Shown: one piece after another, positions 1 through 12,846 of the stretch
Position numbering within the stretch: position 1 is the first letter of the stretch
Layout: each line of letters begins with the position of its first letter
DNA from: Eustoma russellianum
Taxonomy: Eukaryota; Streptophyta; Magnoliopsida; Gentianales; Gentianaceae
DNA: 64,000 nt
NCBI GenBank assembly: GCA_036186865.1
Contig: AP025055.1
Location: 1,318,959 to 1,382,958, forward strand
Direction: 5' to 3'
The notes under the pieces: generated by a model
Told to the model about the DNA's origin: nothing
Databases searched by the model: none
The model's input: only the letters and a program-made list of their open reading frames with translations
Translations under genes and position numbers: made by a program

Positions 1-628
1 TGGCTAGTATAGCCGATAAGATAAGGGAGGGGAGATTAAGATGGTTTGGGCATGTCAAGCGGAGACAGACAACAGCGTCGGTCAGAGCAATTGAAAGCCT
101 AATTGTAGAGGGAAACAGGAGTAAAGGCAGACCCAAACTGACTTGGGATGAGCAGATAAGACACGACTTACTAGATTTGAACCTCTCTGAGGACATGGTC
201 CAGGATAGGAGTTTATGGAGACATAAGATTAAGGTTAACGAGGTATAAGTCATATATAGGGACACTTTAGAGTATATGTAGGGACATAGATAGGCGTACA
301 CACGATCTACGCTTTAGGTTAACTGCCTACTTGGTGGCATATATTTTACTGTTGTTTTACATTACATGTACATATATACGTGATGTGTATTTTAATATCG
401 AAAGACCTTTATTTGTATTTCTCGAATTTACTCACTAACACACTACCACAACATATCCCTATTATCATGTCATTTATGCAGGTAGAGCCGGGGGTCTCAC
501 TGGAAGCAGACTCTCGATCCCTTGGGATAGAGGTATTGTCTGCCTACCACTTACCCTCCCCAGACCCTGACGATAGCTTTTGTTGTCGTTGGGATATACT
601 GGGTATGGATGATGATGATGATATATAC
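1..628 (+). mobile_element. 3' end of an RTE-type LINE: reverse-transcriptase ORF end, 3' UTR and GAT tail
   Basis: From base 3 to the stop at 246-248 the plus strand reads in one frame with the motif LRWFGHVKRR followed by RPKLTWDEQIRHDLL. This is the typical C-terminal end of the reverse-transcriptase polyprotein of plant RTE-clade LINEs. The 3' UTR follows and ends in the conserved 'gtctcact..gaagcaga' and 'gttgggatatactggg' blocks and a short GAT microsatellite at 607-626. Related tails occur at 10092, 42176, 43128, 43960 (minus), 49296 and 58580. The element is cut by the window edge, so its 5' part cannot be seen. If TOR continues to the left, this copy sits in TOR intron 32, antisense to TOR. 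Confidence 0.8.
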
Positions 629-1780
629 ACACTTTTTTTGTAAATTATATATATACTCACACACACATATGTGTGTGTGTGTACTAATCCACTCTTCCTA
701 TTACTGCTTATTGAATTGGCAGTATAGGTCTTTGTGGATCTCCAAGGATTGTTGGGTTGTCTTGATGGCATCACTTCTCCTGGTTTCTCATGCAGCTTCC
801 AGCATCCGTCAATCATATGCTCTAACTTCTTGCAGTATCTTCAAAAGGGTCTGTTAATATCATGTTGATTGGATGTCCCTTGCCTTTTGTTGCAAAAGCA
901 GTAGCCTAAACATCAAGTGGATTAGCAGTCTGAGTTAGCTTAACAAATGAATGAATCAGTAACGGTACGTCCTTTATTTAAGATAGACAAAGACCCCATC
1001 ATGTGTTTCACTCTACTTTCTTCATGCCTTATTTCAAAGAATGCAGTTTTGAGACTTGGTAAAGGTTTAGCCCCAAGAATCCTGCTTCTCACATAACTAA
1101 AATCTTTTGTAATCAATTCAGAAATCTAATAACTCTTTTGGTTTTAGTAATATTCTTAAAAAGTTGATCATCAGCTTGACAGATTCAATGATGTATTTCA
1201 AAAATATCAAACTATTGACAGATTCTTGACTGCTGAGTACAATACTTATTTACATAAATATCCTCGATTTAATATACTGAAAATGTGTCTCATGTTTATA
1301 TAATTCAAAAATATTATCCTTTTTTGAGTACATTTCTTTTCCTGCTTGCCAAATCTCAAATGCAGTGACACACAAAGTTATCACAGAACAACTACAAAAA
1401 AAACATCGAAAGAGAACTTTTCTCACTAGGCTCCCATTTCTCTCTAAAATCCCTTACCACACAATTAAAAGAATATCACACCTAACCCTCTGAAAAACAC
1501 TCGCCTCAGCCACCACAAATCCCCTCATCGGACGCCCTCTTTTCTCTCTCCTCCCCCTCCCCTGACCACAATGGCTCCTCCTCTGCCACTCCAGTAACTT
1601 CTCCTTCTCTGTCCTCAGCCCCACAAACCCCCTCATCGGATCCCCTTTTCTCTCTCCTCTCCCTCCCCCAACCACACTGGCTCTTTCTTCAACACACCAG
1701 CAGCTTCTTCCCATATATCCAATCAAAAAATTCTGCCTCTCTTTTTTTCGAAAGCATTCAAACCAAAATTCTAGTGCTTT
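629..1780. other. Non-coding stretch, nothing recognised
   Basis: No coding feature is supported here. It holds a short CA/GT microsatellite (about 655-682) and AT-rich sequence, then a C-rich stretch (1500-1690) containing two similar segments with 'cctcatcgga' and 'tttctctctcct'. The open frame on the minus strand in this C-rich part has low-complexity composition and no recognisable family. It is probably intronic to TOR. Confidence 0.5.
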
Positions 1781-2640
1781 ATGTCCTTTATTAATCATTG
1801 CGGGAGGGGTGACCTTCTGTCGATAGCCTTCATTTCACGCCGGATTATGTCAAATCAGCTTTCTTCTTACAACGATCTAAGTATGCTAAACATAGTTCGT
1901 GTGAAATCGGTTTGGGCTATCTTGCTCAACCCAGATTTCAAATCAGAAAGATCTACGACTCATTCTTTCTTCCAGTTTGATGAAGACGCAAGGGAGAAAT
2001 CTTTTGCAATCCCCTTTTCTAACATGCGGGGTAAACAAAAATGGGGGCTTTCTATTGTAGGCCAAATGATGGGTAAAAATGCCTCCTTCACAAGTGCAAA
2101 AGATTTCGCAGAAGCAAGATGGAGTCATAAAGGTCTGTTGGAGACCCAAAATCATTCCGAAGGCCTGTTAATTTTTCGATTTCAATTAGTTGAATCAGAG
2201 CAAGAAATTCTAGAAAGATCTCCAATGGCATTTGGTAACAGAATTCTCTTTTTATGGCCTTGGATACCTAACAAGTCTATCCAAAAGCTAAAATTAGACA
2301 TTCTACGGCTCGGCTCTTTGACCTTATATTACAGTTTTTTCAATAGCAACACTCTGGGGGAATACGAAATCTGTTACGAAAATCTCTATTTAGAGCTAGA
2401 GCTACATCTGACCAAGCTAGAGTTGGTTTGTTAGGATATGCATTGAAATTTTAGCTGAAGAAAACCTACTAAATCAAGTAAAATTCATAGATGGATATGG
2501 AAGGGATGTATACCAAGAAGTGATATATGAATGGATGCCCCAAAGATATACTAAATGTAAACCTTTTGGTCACAATTGTGAAGAGAAGCTGGAGAATATC
2601 TTTAAAGAAAAAAGTCGTAGAGATAACTAAAAACTTCAAA
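1781..2640 (+). pseudogene. LINE ORF1 (DUF4283 / zinc-knuckle gag-like) fragment, frameshifted
   Basis: The frame from 1781 to 2434 shows a DUF4283-like core (VRVKSVWAILLNPDF, then KSFAIPFSNMRGKQKWGLSIVG, then MAFGNRILFLWPWIPN). After a frame change the sequence continues with ICIEILAEENL, then a YEWMPQRYTKC-KPFGHNC zinc-knuckle pattern ending near 2635. This order (DUF4283, linker, CX2C-type knuckle) is that of ORF1 of plant L1-type LINEs. A second example, on the minus strand at about 20880-21290, has the same domain order. The frameshift and lack of flanking ORF2 show it is a dead fragment. It lies in the presumed intron 32 of TOR, antisense to TOR. Confidence 0.7.
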
Positions 2641-2879
2641 AGAACACGCCATAACATTATCATAGAGTTTTTTTGCTTTCCAGATCTATATTTTGAGTCT
2701 GTTGGGGCATGACTACATCTCCAAAGAGGCAGTCTTCCTTGCCTCTGCCAATAATAAACATCTCAACTGGTCTGCTCCTTGACAGGTAGTTGTTTCCAGT
2801 AAGCTTCATGATTTGTAATCATAATAGGAGCTCACATCAAGAGTGGAAGTAGCTTATGTTTCACTGGTTTTAGCCATAT

Positions 2880-3250
2880 TTTAAACACAGATTGTTCAAA
2901 AGTGGAAATGGAAGAAGAAGATAATTATGATAATGATGGCTCTGATACCATATAGAAAATTGAAGGAATATTATTCGTCAACTTAACAATAAATGTACGA
3001 GTGTGATGCCTTATATCGAAGCAGCTAAAAGGAGCCACAATAGTTACAATGCCAACGGTTAGTTTTGATTCTAACGGCTACATTGTCCCAGTCACTTAGC
3101 GAGTGACTTAGTGATATGTTTGAGATTTATACAAGAGCATATATATTGTGTTTGTGTATGTATAATGTCTATTATCTGTGTATTTACAAGTGTATTTTAT
3201 GATATATTTCTACACATGTGAGATGAGAAATGGAGGCACATAGTAGTGCA
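2880..3250 (-). repeat. Possible LTR-retrotransposon remnant with tRNA-Met primer-site motif
   Basis: The plus strand contains 'ggctctgataccata' near 2939-2953; its complement has TGGTATCAGAGCC, the primer binding site for initiator tRNA-Met used by many plant LTR elements. The AT-rich sequence to its right could be part of an LTR in minus orientation. No gag or pol frame and no paired LTR were seen, so this is a weak call. Confidence 0.3.
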
Positions 3251-3410
3251 TCACTAAAAAATTTTGGTTTTTGATGGTATATGCTTATTTATGTTTTTTT
3301 TTTGACTAATAAACGAAAGATACAAAACATAAATAGATAAGTTACAATAAAAACGGCAACCAATTCCACATGAAATCATCGCCTTCATTTCTGTCTTTCT
3401 TCATGTGTCC

Positions 3411-3697
3411 ATAAACAACAATAAAACATATTGTCTTTATCCAGAAGACAGTAGTTCATATCATACAAAGTTCTTACAAGAATCCCAAAAGCAAAAGGTA
3501 AAAGAAGAGTGCATGAGCAGACAAGGGGAAAGGCAATTTTCATAATATAATGGCATAAACAACAATAAAACCTATTGTCTTTATCCAGAAGACAGTAGAT
3601 CATGTCATACAAAGCTCTTAGAAAATTCCCAAAGCAAAAGGTAAAAGAAGGGTGCATGAGCAGATAAAGAGGCAAGGCAAATTTCATAATATACAAC
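3411..3697. repeat. Direct tandem duplication, period about 144 bp
   Basis: The segment starting 'ataaacaacaataaaac' at 3411 recurs at 3555 with the same order of sub-motifs ('attgtctttatccagaagac', 'caaaagcaaaaggtaaaaga', 'gtgcatgagcaga'). Both copies are non-coding. A poly-T run (about 3292-3303) just upstream looks like the A-tail of a minus-strand retroposon. Confidence 0.8.
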
Positions 3698-3960
3698 AAC
3701 ATTTCTTCATTGCCTTAGATGCTCTCGTCCATGGTTAGGTGAGGGGGATTGGATATACACAACAGCACTCATATGTTAGAAACTCAGAGAGATTGTTTCC
3801 GGATGACACATAATGAAAATTGCCTCGAAGTATTTTGTTGATCAGATGTTACTTCACATCACAAGAAGTACATACAATTTAGAGAATCATTTTGCTTTAT
3901 TCCATCATATTCCAAAGTAAAAGAAGAGTGTGTCTTTGACTTCATCGGAAATGGAAAAAG
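3697..3960 (+). repeat. Dispersed repeat family copy 1
   Basis: This segment (from 'acaacatttcttcattgcct' through 'attttgctttattccatcat') aligns by eye with 53935-54200 on the same strand and with the reverse complement of 58895-59155. Shared blocks include 'tatgttagaaa', 'gatgacacataatg', 'tttattccatcatat' and 'aaagaagagtgtgt'. The start resembles an AAC-rich tail. It is probably a SINE-like retroposon, but no internal polymerase III boxes were identified. Confidence 0.55.
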
Positions 3961-4031
3961 AAAATTTCATCATATAATGGCAAAAATTAAATTTGGAACA
4001 AGGGAATGCTCTGAGAGATCATAATGCAAAC

Positions 4032-7000
4032 CTAGAGTAGCATCCAATACTAGATGAGGATTGGATGCCTGAGAGGCTTTTGCGGTGTAAGCTTTCAGGG
4101 CATCGTCCCAGCGTTGCAACTTCGCATACCTGCATGTCCAAATTCGTGCAAACATCATCATTTATAACAGTAGATGGCAGCTCGAAAAATATCACCCAAA
4201 AAAAATCAAAGCTAAAAATATGGCAGAAGCAAATCAAAAGTACAACAGTACCATGACTCCTTCAGTTGAACACCTAAATGATGTTGTGCATAGGTCAATA
4301 TTCCAACAGCAGCCTAAGTTTGCAATAAAAAGCCAAATTACATGAACGTTAATTATGCACCAAAGGGACAGGAGTATTTCCATAGAAATCAAGCAGTAAA
4401 AGAGAGAATCAAAACCGTACTACGCAAAAATGTGAATCAATATGAAGAACACAACATCAATCAAAAGTTCAGAAATACCTCGTGCTGATGCAATTGATTA
4501 TTTATATGAATAAGCGCTTCAACAACAGCAATGGGGTTTGCGTCCATCCTATTAGAACGTGCTCCTTCGAATTCCATCTCCTTGTAATGTAGAGCCTTTG
4601 CAAACGCCCGGCACTGAGGATGAAAATCATTAGTAAGGAGGTCGCATAATAACTATACTACGCATACAAAAGATGCTGACATAAACACTTGCCTTTTCTG
4701 CAAGAGCTCCAAGGAGACGGATGTCAATTGGAAGGGGCCTCTCATCATGTTCCATAAATTCTGCCTAGAATCAGATATTCCATTCAGAAGAATTTCATTC
4801 TTCGATCTATGAAGGCTACCAACTAATTTTGAGATCATAGAAAAATGATTTTACATTGAGTATATACACATATAGTCAAACTCATGAAGTAGAAATCCCA
4901 AGCAAACATAGGTAGCTCTTTTTTCTTTTCTTTTTTTTTCTCTTTTCTTTTTTTCCTTTTTGTAAATTATTTTTTCACTGACGTAAAAAGATTTACATAG
5001 AGTGAGAAGTCATGGCTGCCTCAAATAACAAGAACTAGGTCATCTTATACAAAAACGCAGACTGGCATTTCTTCAATGTTACGCTAACTTGTCATAAAAG
5101 CGCCCATATATCTAATTAAAGAGTAAATTTGGTGTTTTGGGATATTGAAGTCACGGGTTCGAGCCGTGGAAAGTCTCTTACACTAAGTGTAGGATAATGC
5201 TGCGTACATCAGATCGTGAAGCGATCTGATCCCTCTCAGACCCTGTGCAAACGCGGACCCGAGTGCACCAAAAACGCCCTTTATATTTAATTAAAGAAGA
5301 GTGCTGCCATTTATTTCAGATGAGAGTAGGAAGATACTGTTCAGATAACATTTCAAGGAGACACCAGCGTGTCCGATGTCCCAGGCTTAATTTATTTTAG
5401 ATATCTGACATCAACAATTGTAAACGATCACAGCTGTTCTCCAAGGTAAAATTATCAAACTAGTAGCTTAAGCTGGATCCTCCAGATGAGTACAACACTT
5501 ACCAAATTCAAAAGCGTGGCAAGAATTTCTGGTGGAATATTTGGGGAGGAAAAAGCCATCTCCAAACTCCGGACAAGTTGTCTTTGGCTGGTCTCATTCA
5601 ATTGTGACCAGCAACTAACAAAACCGGCAGCAAAAAGTTCCCTGCCCACAAATGGCTGAAAAAGAAGCATGATATGAAGCTTAATTCACAAAATTCCCTA
5701 ACGAACAGGTCATTGTCAAAAAGGAAAACTTCCCAGAAACCAAGAAAGGTAACAGTTACGACCAATTTGTTATTCCTTTTTCGTAAATTCAAGTTTCACA
5801 CATATAGCAAATTTACAAGTAGGCTCGCACCAACATTACTACCTCTTCACAAAACGAAAAAGAGTTATTACCTGCAGTTGTGCAAGTCGGGCACATGTCC
5901 TCAAAGCTGGAGAAGGTGACTCTTTCAGAAGTTCAATGCTAAAATGTCTCATCCATTCAGCCCAATCCTCTTTTGTACTGCGCTGGGAAGCTTCTCCGGC
6001 TGTGCGTAGACGCCCATCATTAACCTGTTGAAAACAATGCTTAACTGGTTCTGCTAATCATCCAACTACACAGAGAAGACTGACGACCAGATGAAATTAA
6101 AATAGTACATCGCTTAGCAAAATAGAAGGCCCCAAAACTACTGCCTATTCTGATTAAGATACTTTATCAACTAGAGATTTGATATAAGAAAACACTCATC
6201 AGAAGCATCAAGTATACCAAAGCTAAATGTCATTGATAATTTGGCACATCTAATGCACAAGTAGACGGGCCAACCCTTCCCGGGACCCTTGCACAGGCGG
6301 GTACTTAAAAGGTGCTTCCAGTGATTTCTTGCCACTAGCATAGGGAACACACGATCTCTAAAAAATAGTGATTCCTCCACTCCACCCCATCCCCCGGGGA
6401 GAAAAAGGTAATTTCCCATTGGTATTATAATAACAAAATGTGCAGGGGTATTCAGGAGGGGTAAGAACCCTTTTTCGTAGCCTAAAACCAGAATAGGCAA
6501 AAGATCCTTGAAATAGCATTGTCTAATCAACAGTCAACTGCAATCTTCCCATTACCATGAGCCTGCCTAAATCTCCTCCAATCGCTTAAAAAAGTGCAAT
6601 ATTTTTTTTACATGGCACTTTTTTAAGAGTTTGGAGGAAAATACAACATAAAAAAGACAATTTAAAAATTCAATATTACAATACTGTGCAGCAAAATACT
6701 ATAATCCATTGCAATCTTCCAACCAGTATTAGCCGCTGGAAGACCCAATCCAAAAATACAAAACCTCCATCGCACTAAGATGTGCCTTATAATTACAATA
6801 CTGTGCAGCAAAAAAATGTTAATCCATTGCAAAGTTCAGGGCTACTTCACAGTTCAGTTTCTTCTCCGGAACAATCCCCCCAACCCCCCCCCCCCCTCCA
6901 TGAGTTGTCATAGAGTATAATCTCAGTAAGACTGTCTTGATTCGATCTTCTCAGTCCTCTTCCTGTGTGTCCAACTCACCTCCTAATATTATCTGTTTTG

Positions 7001-10000
7001 TAATTTAAATTTTCATTGATGCAAACACAGAGTTTATAACGCAGATGCGCAGATACCAAAAAAGATCGAATCTACTCGAAACCCACCATCTATCTATGTT
7101 CTTTTAATATAATATTTAATGTCTCTCGTCCTGACATTGTGCCCTTTACACGTTCCAGACAGAGAAACAAAAATCACCTAGATACAAGGCAAATTTGTAA
7201 AGAAGAAAATCGAACTTAAAGATTATCACTTCTACATCGTTCTTCAAAATCTGAGCTCCGAGCATATACTTGATAATTGACCTGGTTGCTCCCACGTTGC
7301 TGATCCATGTGACAAAACCACGATAACCGTTGAGAGTGAAATTATCAAAATGATATAAGAAAAGCTGGTCTTAAACAGACAGAGATAAGTCTTCAGAAGT
7401 TTTATCATTGTATATTAATTGCTATACGTCCTAAATAACTGAACCACCATCATTGACAAGAATGCTGAAAAGAGAAAATTGCTCGAAATACTTGAATTTT
7501 CCAAAATGTAGGAGGGGGAAGAAAACCTGATGACTCCTTTGCTGTCGATGTGCATCAGTCCCAACTTCATGGTCATTCTCCACGTCACTTAGAGGATCAC
7601 TGACAACATCAGCAGGAAGTCGCCGGCCCTGCCTTTGCGCGGCACTGCTACCAATGAATAGAGGTTCACGTTTTTTCAGGTGCCCTTCAAGTTCTTCAAA
7701 TTCCCTATGCTGTCCCATATGTATTTCATAGTGAAAGCATAAACAAACTAAACACGACAACATATACAAAGAGTGCTGTATGTATCTCAGGCACAAAAAC
7801 TAAGATTGATAATAACTAATAAATAAAAATCAAAAATGACTACATCAAGAGCAACAAAATACAGCGGCAGAGAGTACCCGTAACCGATGCTTTAAAAGTA
7901 GCTTGTGAATAGACGGAACAAAGATGGTGAAGTCCTCTCCAACAGCTTGAGCTAAACAACAGAGTGCGTCAACAGCATCCTTTCTGAGCTCATCGTTCTT
8001 ACTGAAAAACACATAAGACTTCAGATGTTAAGAGCAAATTTGGCAGCAGTCTCTCTCTCTTTCTAGGGAAGTAAACTTCCAATAAAGAGGGTGAGCAAAA
8101 AAGAACAGACAAAAAATGCAGGCAATACAACAGAGTACCCTCAGCCCCTTCCAAGGATCTATACAAACCATAGGACAATCAAACATATGGAAGAACTAAA
8201 TAAAGATAATCTGACTGTCGGACTAATTGACAGCACTCTCCCAGATGGTCTGACTTTTCTTCATTCTTCTCCAAGTTCTAACATTAAGACTGGTCATTCA
8301 GCACCAGTTGGGTTAGAGTGCTCATTCGTGTTTCTTGCCCAATATGGAGTCTTTTCTTTTCTCTCTTTTTTTCATCTCTAAGTGCCAGTGTGGACTTGTT
8401 CATGTTTCTGGCTGCAATGCTATACAAATTTCAAGGTAAGAAATCCGAGAGCCAAGTAGTTGTGAGTACTGATGAGAAGTGATTTAGTTGCCTGGACTTC
8501 CATTTTGGATTGGGCTATTTGTAGCATTTGGAAGTCAAAGTCCCAGAGAGATATTGCAAGGTTTGGTCTGGCTGCAATGCTGTAGCCCAATCCAAAATGG
8601 AATTCCAGACAACTAAATCAGTTCTAGCCAGTACACACAACTACTACGCTAGTCATTTTGTCTCTATAGAAAAGTTCTTACAAAATTGAACAATCTTCTG
8701 AAAGGTTTTCTACAGGGATCCACCATACAAGAAAGAATGAAGCAGCAGGAGGTGTACCAGTCGAGGTAATTCCAAAGATAGTGGAGGTGAATAATTACCT
8801 CAGGAAAACTACAAGGACTATATGTGCAAACAAAGAATATCTACAGATTAAGTGGGTGCACTCAGTAATCCTGCAGGATAGGTTATTTTTGGCAAATGGA
8901 GCCCGAAACAGCACAGTCTCGGATATGGAGAAAGATCCTATACAAGAGGACTGAAATAGATTTTGTGCCTCTATTGTGTTTTTCAATGACATCTGGCATC
9001 CTTGGGGAATTGTTTTAGAGATTTCACAGAGAGGAAATTGAGGACCCTCACCAAGCAAAAGTAATAGAGGTGAAAGGGCAAGGTATATAGAAGAGGCCTC
9101 GACGAGGATGACATTAGGAAAGACAAGAATAATTGTCAATTGTTCCTTAATCAGACTGAAAGGAGTAGTGCAAGCTCATGATAGATGGCTTGTGATTTCC
9201 TCAGACTGGTGAGGTTCATCATCAAGAGTAAATTCTAGTCCAATATAAGGAAGTTCAAGATCACCACTAGATTAAAATTTGCTATCCTAAGAAATTCAAA
9301 AGCATGCACTCGTTTATACACCAGCTTGTTAGAATAGACTTTGCCACTCAAGAGAAGTTGATCGTTTGTAGCTATATAGAGGACAATTCTAGCATTATAT
9401 GTAACCGCATGCAAGAAACAGAAGGACATACTTTCTTAGCTTGAACCAACTCCAGAAGGATATGGAACTAATTTCTCAGAACTTTGCATTGTACAGACAT
9501 TCCCTACACCTGGAATTACATATATTAACAAGGACTAACTCCAACAAACAAGCAAATCAAACTTCAGTGAGTCGTATGGCTACAATTAGCAGCAGTTATA
9601 TATGGCATTTGGCAGGAACAGAATCAAAGATTTCACTCAGGATAGAACTGGCCAGAAATACTACAACGGCTCCCATAGACAAGGATACCAAGTGCGGGGA
9701 CAGTGGAGGGACTGAATCTGGTAAAGCCAATGAGCAACACAAGGTCAAGCTTTCAGAATCTCCTAGCGGCTCTATGCAGGTACATAAACACGTGAAGGGT
9801 TCGAGTGCGGAAAAGTCGAAGAAACAGCAGAAAGAATACACAAAAAAAAAAACAGAAGGATTCAGTTACATCCTTCACTTGTGTCATTTTTCTTGTGCAA
9901 ATGTAGGAGTCACATACAAATTACATTACACGCCTTCCTGATAGCTTAGACTTTTAAAGACAGTAACTCAAGCTGGTATCACAGACTCGTATCTCATTCA

Positions 10001-12846
10001 TATACCGTTTGTTGAACAATGTGCCCTTTTTCTTGGGAAAAGTGATTGTCCACAAGTTGTCGAGTTTGCGAAACTTGTGGTGAGTCCAAATGTAGAGGGC
10101 AAGAGGAGTAAAGGCAAATTCAAACTGACTTGGGGTGAGCGGATTAGACATGACTTACTAGATTGCACATCTCTGAGGACATAGTCAAGGATATGAGTTC
10201 AGGGAGGCAGATGATTAAGGTTAAGAAGGTTTAGACAGGATATAGGGGGACCTTAAATATACTTAGGGGATTAGATAATTTATACACTTTAGGTTGACTT
10301 TGCACTTTTTTTGTCTTTGTCGGTCTTTCATTATTTGTGCATATCCACTATTATGACTATTTTAATATCGGAAGCTTTCTATTCGTGTTTACGAAAATCC
10401 ATTCAATAGTACACTAGCTCATCATATTCCTGTTATTGTGTCATCTATGCAGATACATATAGAGACGGGGTCTCACTGGAAGCAAACTCTCTATCCCTTA
10501 GGATGAAGGTATTGTTTGTCTGTCTCTTACCCTCCCTAGACCCTAGTAATAGCTTTTGTTGTCGTTGAGATATACTGAATATGGTTGTTCTTGTTTGTTG
10601 TTTGGTGAGCCCAAATTTAAGGCTTAAACTTTTAAGATGATGCAGCAATTTATCAAATATCCACTTAAGCCTTCAGTCAAGGAGGAATTCAAGAGGAAAG
10701 ATCCTAGAATGGCAACGCACAATTCGAAGAAAGAGAAAAGGACTCCATCCTCATTCCTACAGGACCTTTAGACCATGTCTTCTTGGATAGGTTACGCACT
10801 TACTAGATGCCTAATAATGGTCAAAAGTAACCATGCCGCCAAAAGAAAAAACAGTTGCAAACAAAGTGAAGTTTATGAGGATTTCTCATCCTTGTATTTG
10901 TACTTAGTTTTATCAAGTGAGGGAAGAATCATACCCATCCAACACCAGCTTCAAGTGATGCACAAGGGCAGAGATGTGACCAGTTACCTAGGCAAAATTT
11001 TACTAGTGTTAAACAAGAAAGGCAGCAAACATAGAGTTCAGACGGAAAAAAGTATCAAATCTCTAGCTAACTAAACAATAGTGCATACTTGCACGCGCGG
11101 GATTAGTCGAGTCAGGGTTTTGATGGCAGCGCGTCTTACATCCACTGATGCATCCACCTTAAATAATCTAATTAGTGCAGGCAGTAACAGATGCATATGC
11201 TCATCCAATGTCCCTGCACAATGAGCTCTTCTAAGAATCCGCGGACATGAATAAAGGTCTAAACAGACTATGCTATAGATAAAGCCCCTGAAGCCATGAT
11301 GAATTCTTACCACCAAACACTTCAAGTGTATGCAGAATATCTAGGGCATAAGTGTAGTCATTAAACCGCTCAGCATCACTGAGGACTTGGATACAGCAAG
11401 GAAGTATTACAGGAAGATATGTCCTGAATTCATCATTTAGCGCCAAGCAGAGCTGCTCCACTAGATGCAGAATCTGAGATAAAAATGAATGTGTCAAATT
11501 AGTCAAATAAAAGAACCCCTTAAAGCCAAACATAAAAAAGTATTAAATGAAAAGCAATTACCGGAAATCCATGAAGAGGTCTATTAGAAGCTGGCAAACT
11601 GAAAGATGACCACAGCTCTGATATCAAAGAGAGCAGCTCTGGCAGATATTTTCGTATATGCTGCCCATTAAAATTGAATGTGAAGTTTGAATGAACAAAA
11701 CAACTTAACTTTCACACCAACAATTTAACCAAAAAAAGGTACCTGCCGCACAATAGACACCAGAGTTCCTAACTTCCACGTTATAAATTCCTTCAAACTC
11801 TCTTCACAAGTACGCACAGTATGGAAAAGATCAGGCAAAACCTACAATAACATAAGAATGGAAACTGACTCAACAACCCAATTGTTACAATTAATAAAAT
11901 ACCATGCAACTATGCGAACATCAATCAATGTTCATCAACTAGCACACGTAAATATGTTATGCAAAATGCCTCATAGTTTAACGGGGGGCCTGCACCAAAG
12001 CATTCAGCCTGATCAGGGTTTAGTCAAAACTTGCAGGCAACCTTATTGATGCTCTTTACTGCTACCCTATGACCTAAAGTCATGTAATACACTTCGCTTC
12101 AGATATCTCTCACTGCCTAGCAGAGGAGGAATCATGAATGAGGCCAGCAACCAGAAGAAAATCGACTAACCTTTGGCAAGTATGGGACACATCCCAAACC
12201 CATTGACTGAGCCCAAAAAAAAAAAGCAATATTAGTATTTGCAGATGGAGTGTAAAGTCGGGAAAAGGGGGGAAATTGCAGATCTTTAAAATGGTGAGAC
12301 CTTGAATATGAACATAAGAGATCCGACAACTTTTTGATGGTAGCTACATAGCGAAGGATCTCGAAGTATCCGCATGAGAGAATTTACAGCAACCTACAGA
12401 ACATAGAAGTGTCAAGAAAGCAAAGCGCAACAGTGAAACAGAGATTACACAACTTTTGGAGTCTCACTGTTGAGTAATAATCTTCTGATGTAGCAAAAGA
12501 TGGCCAGAGATCCATTGGCAACTCATCCATAGAACGAATGTGTGGACCAGTGTGCGGACCAGGATCATTCACTGCACGAGTTACTTCACCATGTGTGCCT
12601 GGGAGGCTCTGCTGGTTCCTCTTATGCACATGGGGATCTAAAGCACCCATTATACCGAGAACCTGGCAAAGACCAATCATGGTTTCAGCAGGAGAGTCAG
12701 GCACGAAGGTTATTAAAGTCAAATAATTGTGGCAACCGGATACCTTCAAAACTTCACGTCTAGTCGACCATGCAAGCTCACCATTGAGCAATTTTAGAAG
12801 TAAACCCAACAACTGTGGGTACTCATTGTAGGGAGTTATGACATAA
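4032..12846 (-). CDS. TOR: TOR exons 16-32: C-terminal HEAT repeats and start of FAT domain
   Basis: Exon limits: 16, 12744-12846; 17, 12468-12662; 18, 12301-12393; 19, 12171-12206; 20, 11743-11841; 21, 11562-11660; 22, 11311-11473; 23, 11089-11213; 24, 10935-10987; 25, 7878-8001; 26, 7527-7709; 27, 5872-6024; 28, 5503-5655; 29, 4693-4764; 30, 4479-4613; 31, 4252-4313; 32, 4032-4129. Landmarks are GIMGALDPHVHKRNQQS (17), the 12-codon micro-exon SMGLGCVPYLPK (19), LEVFGGTLDEHMHLLLPALI across 22/23, WAEWMRHFSIELLKESPSPA (27), GRELFAAGFVSCWSQLNETS (28), the FAT start AEFMEHDERPLPIDIR (29) and KLQRWDDALKAYTAKASQ (32). Exons 24 (53 bp) and 19 (36 bp) are easily missed. Intron 29 has a GC donor. 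Exon 26 codes for a charged, poorly conserved linker. Confidence 0.95.

Noticed and set aside
1454..1798. 114-residue minus-strand ORF
   Set aside because: Arg/Glu/Gly-rich composition comes from a C/T-rich low-complexity stretch; no family recognised and no splice context.
3385..3702. 105-residue minus-strand ORF
   Set aside because: It is the translation of the 144-bp tandem duplication; the repeated protein has no recognisable family.
6171..6530. 119-residue minus-strand ORF in TOR intron 26
   Set aside because: Contains no recognisable domain and lies wholly inside an intron.
9441..9941. 166-residue plus-strand ORF as a gene
   Set aside because: It overlaps a decayed LINE C-terminal region in another frame and is Ser/Lys/Gln-rich without a domain.
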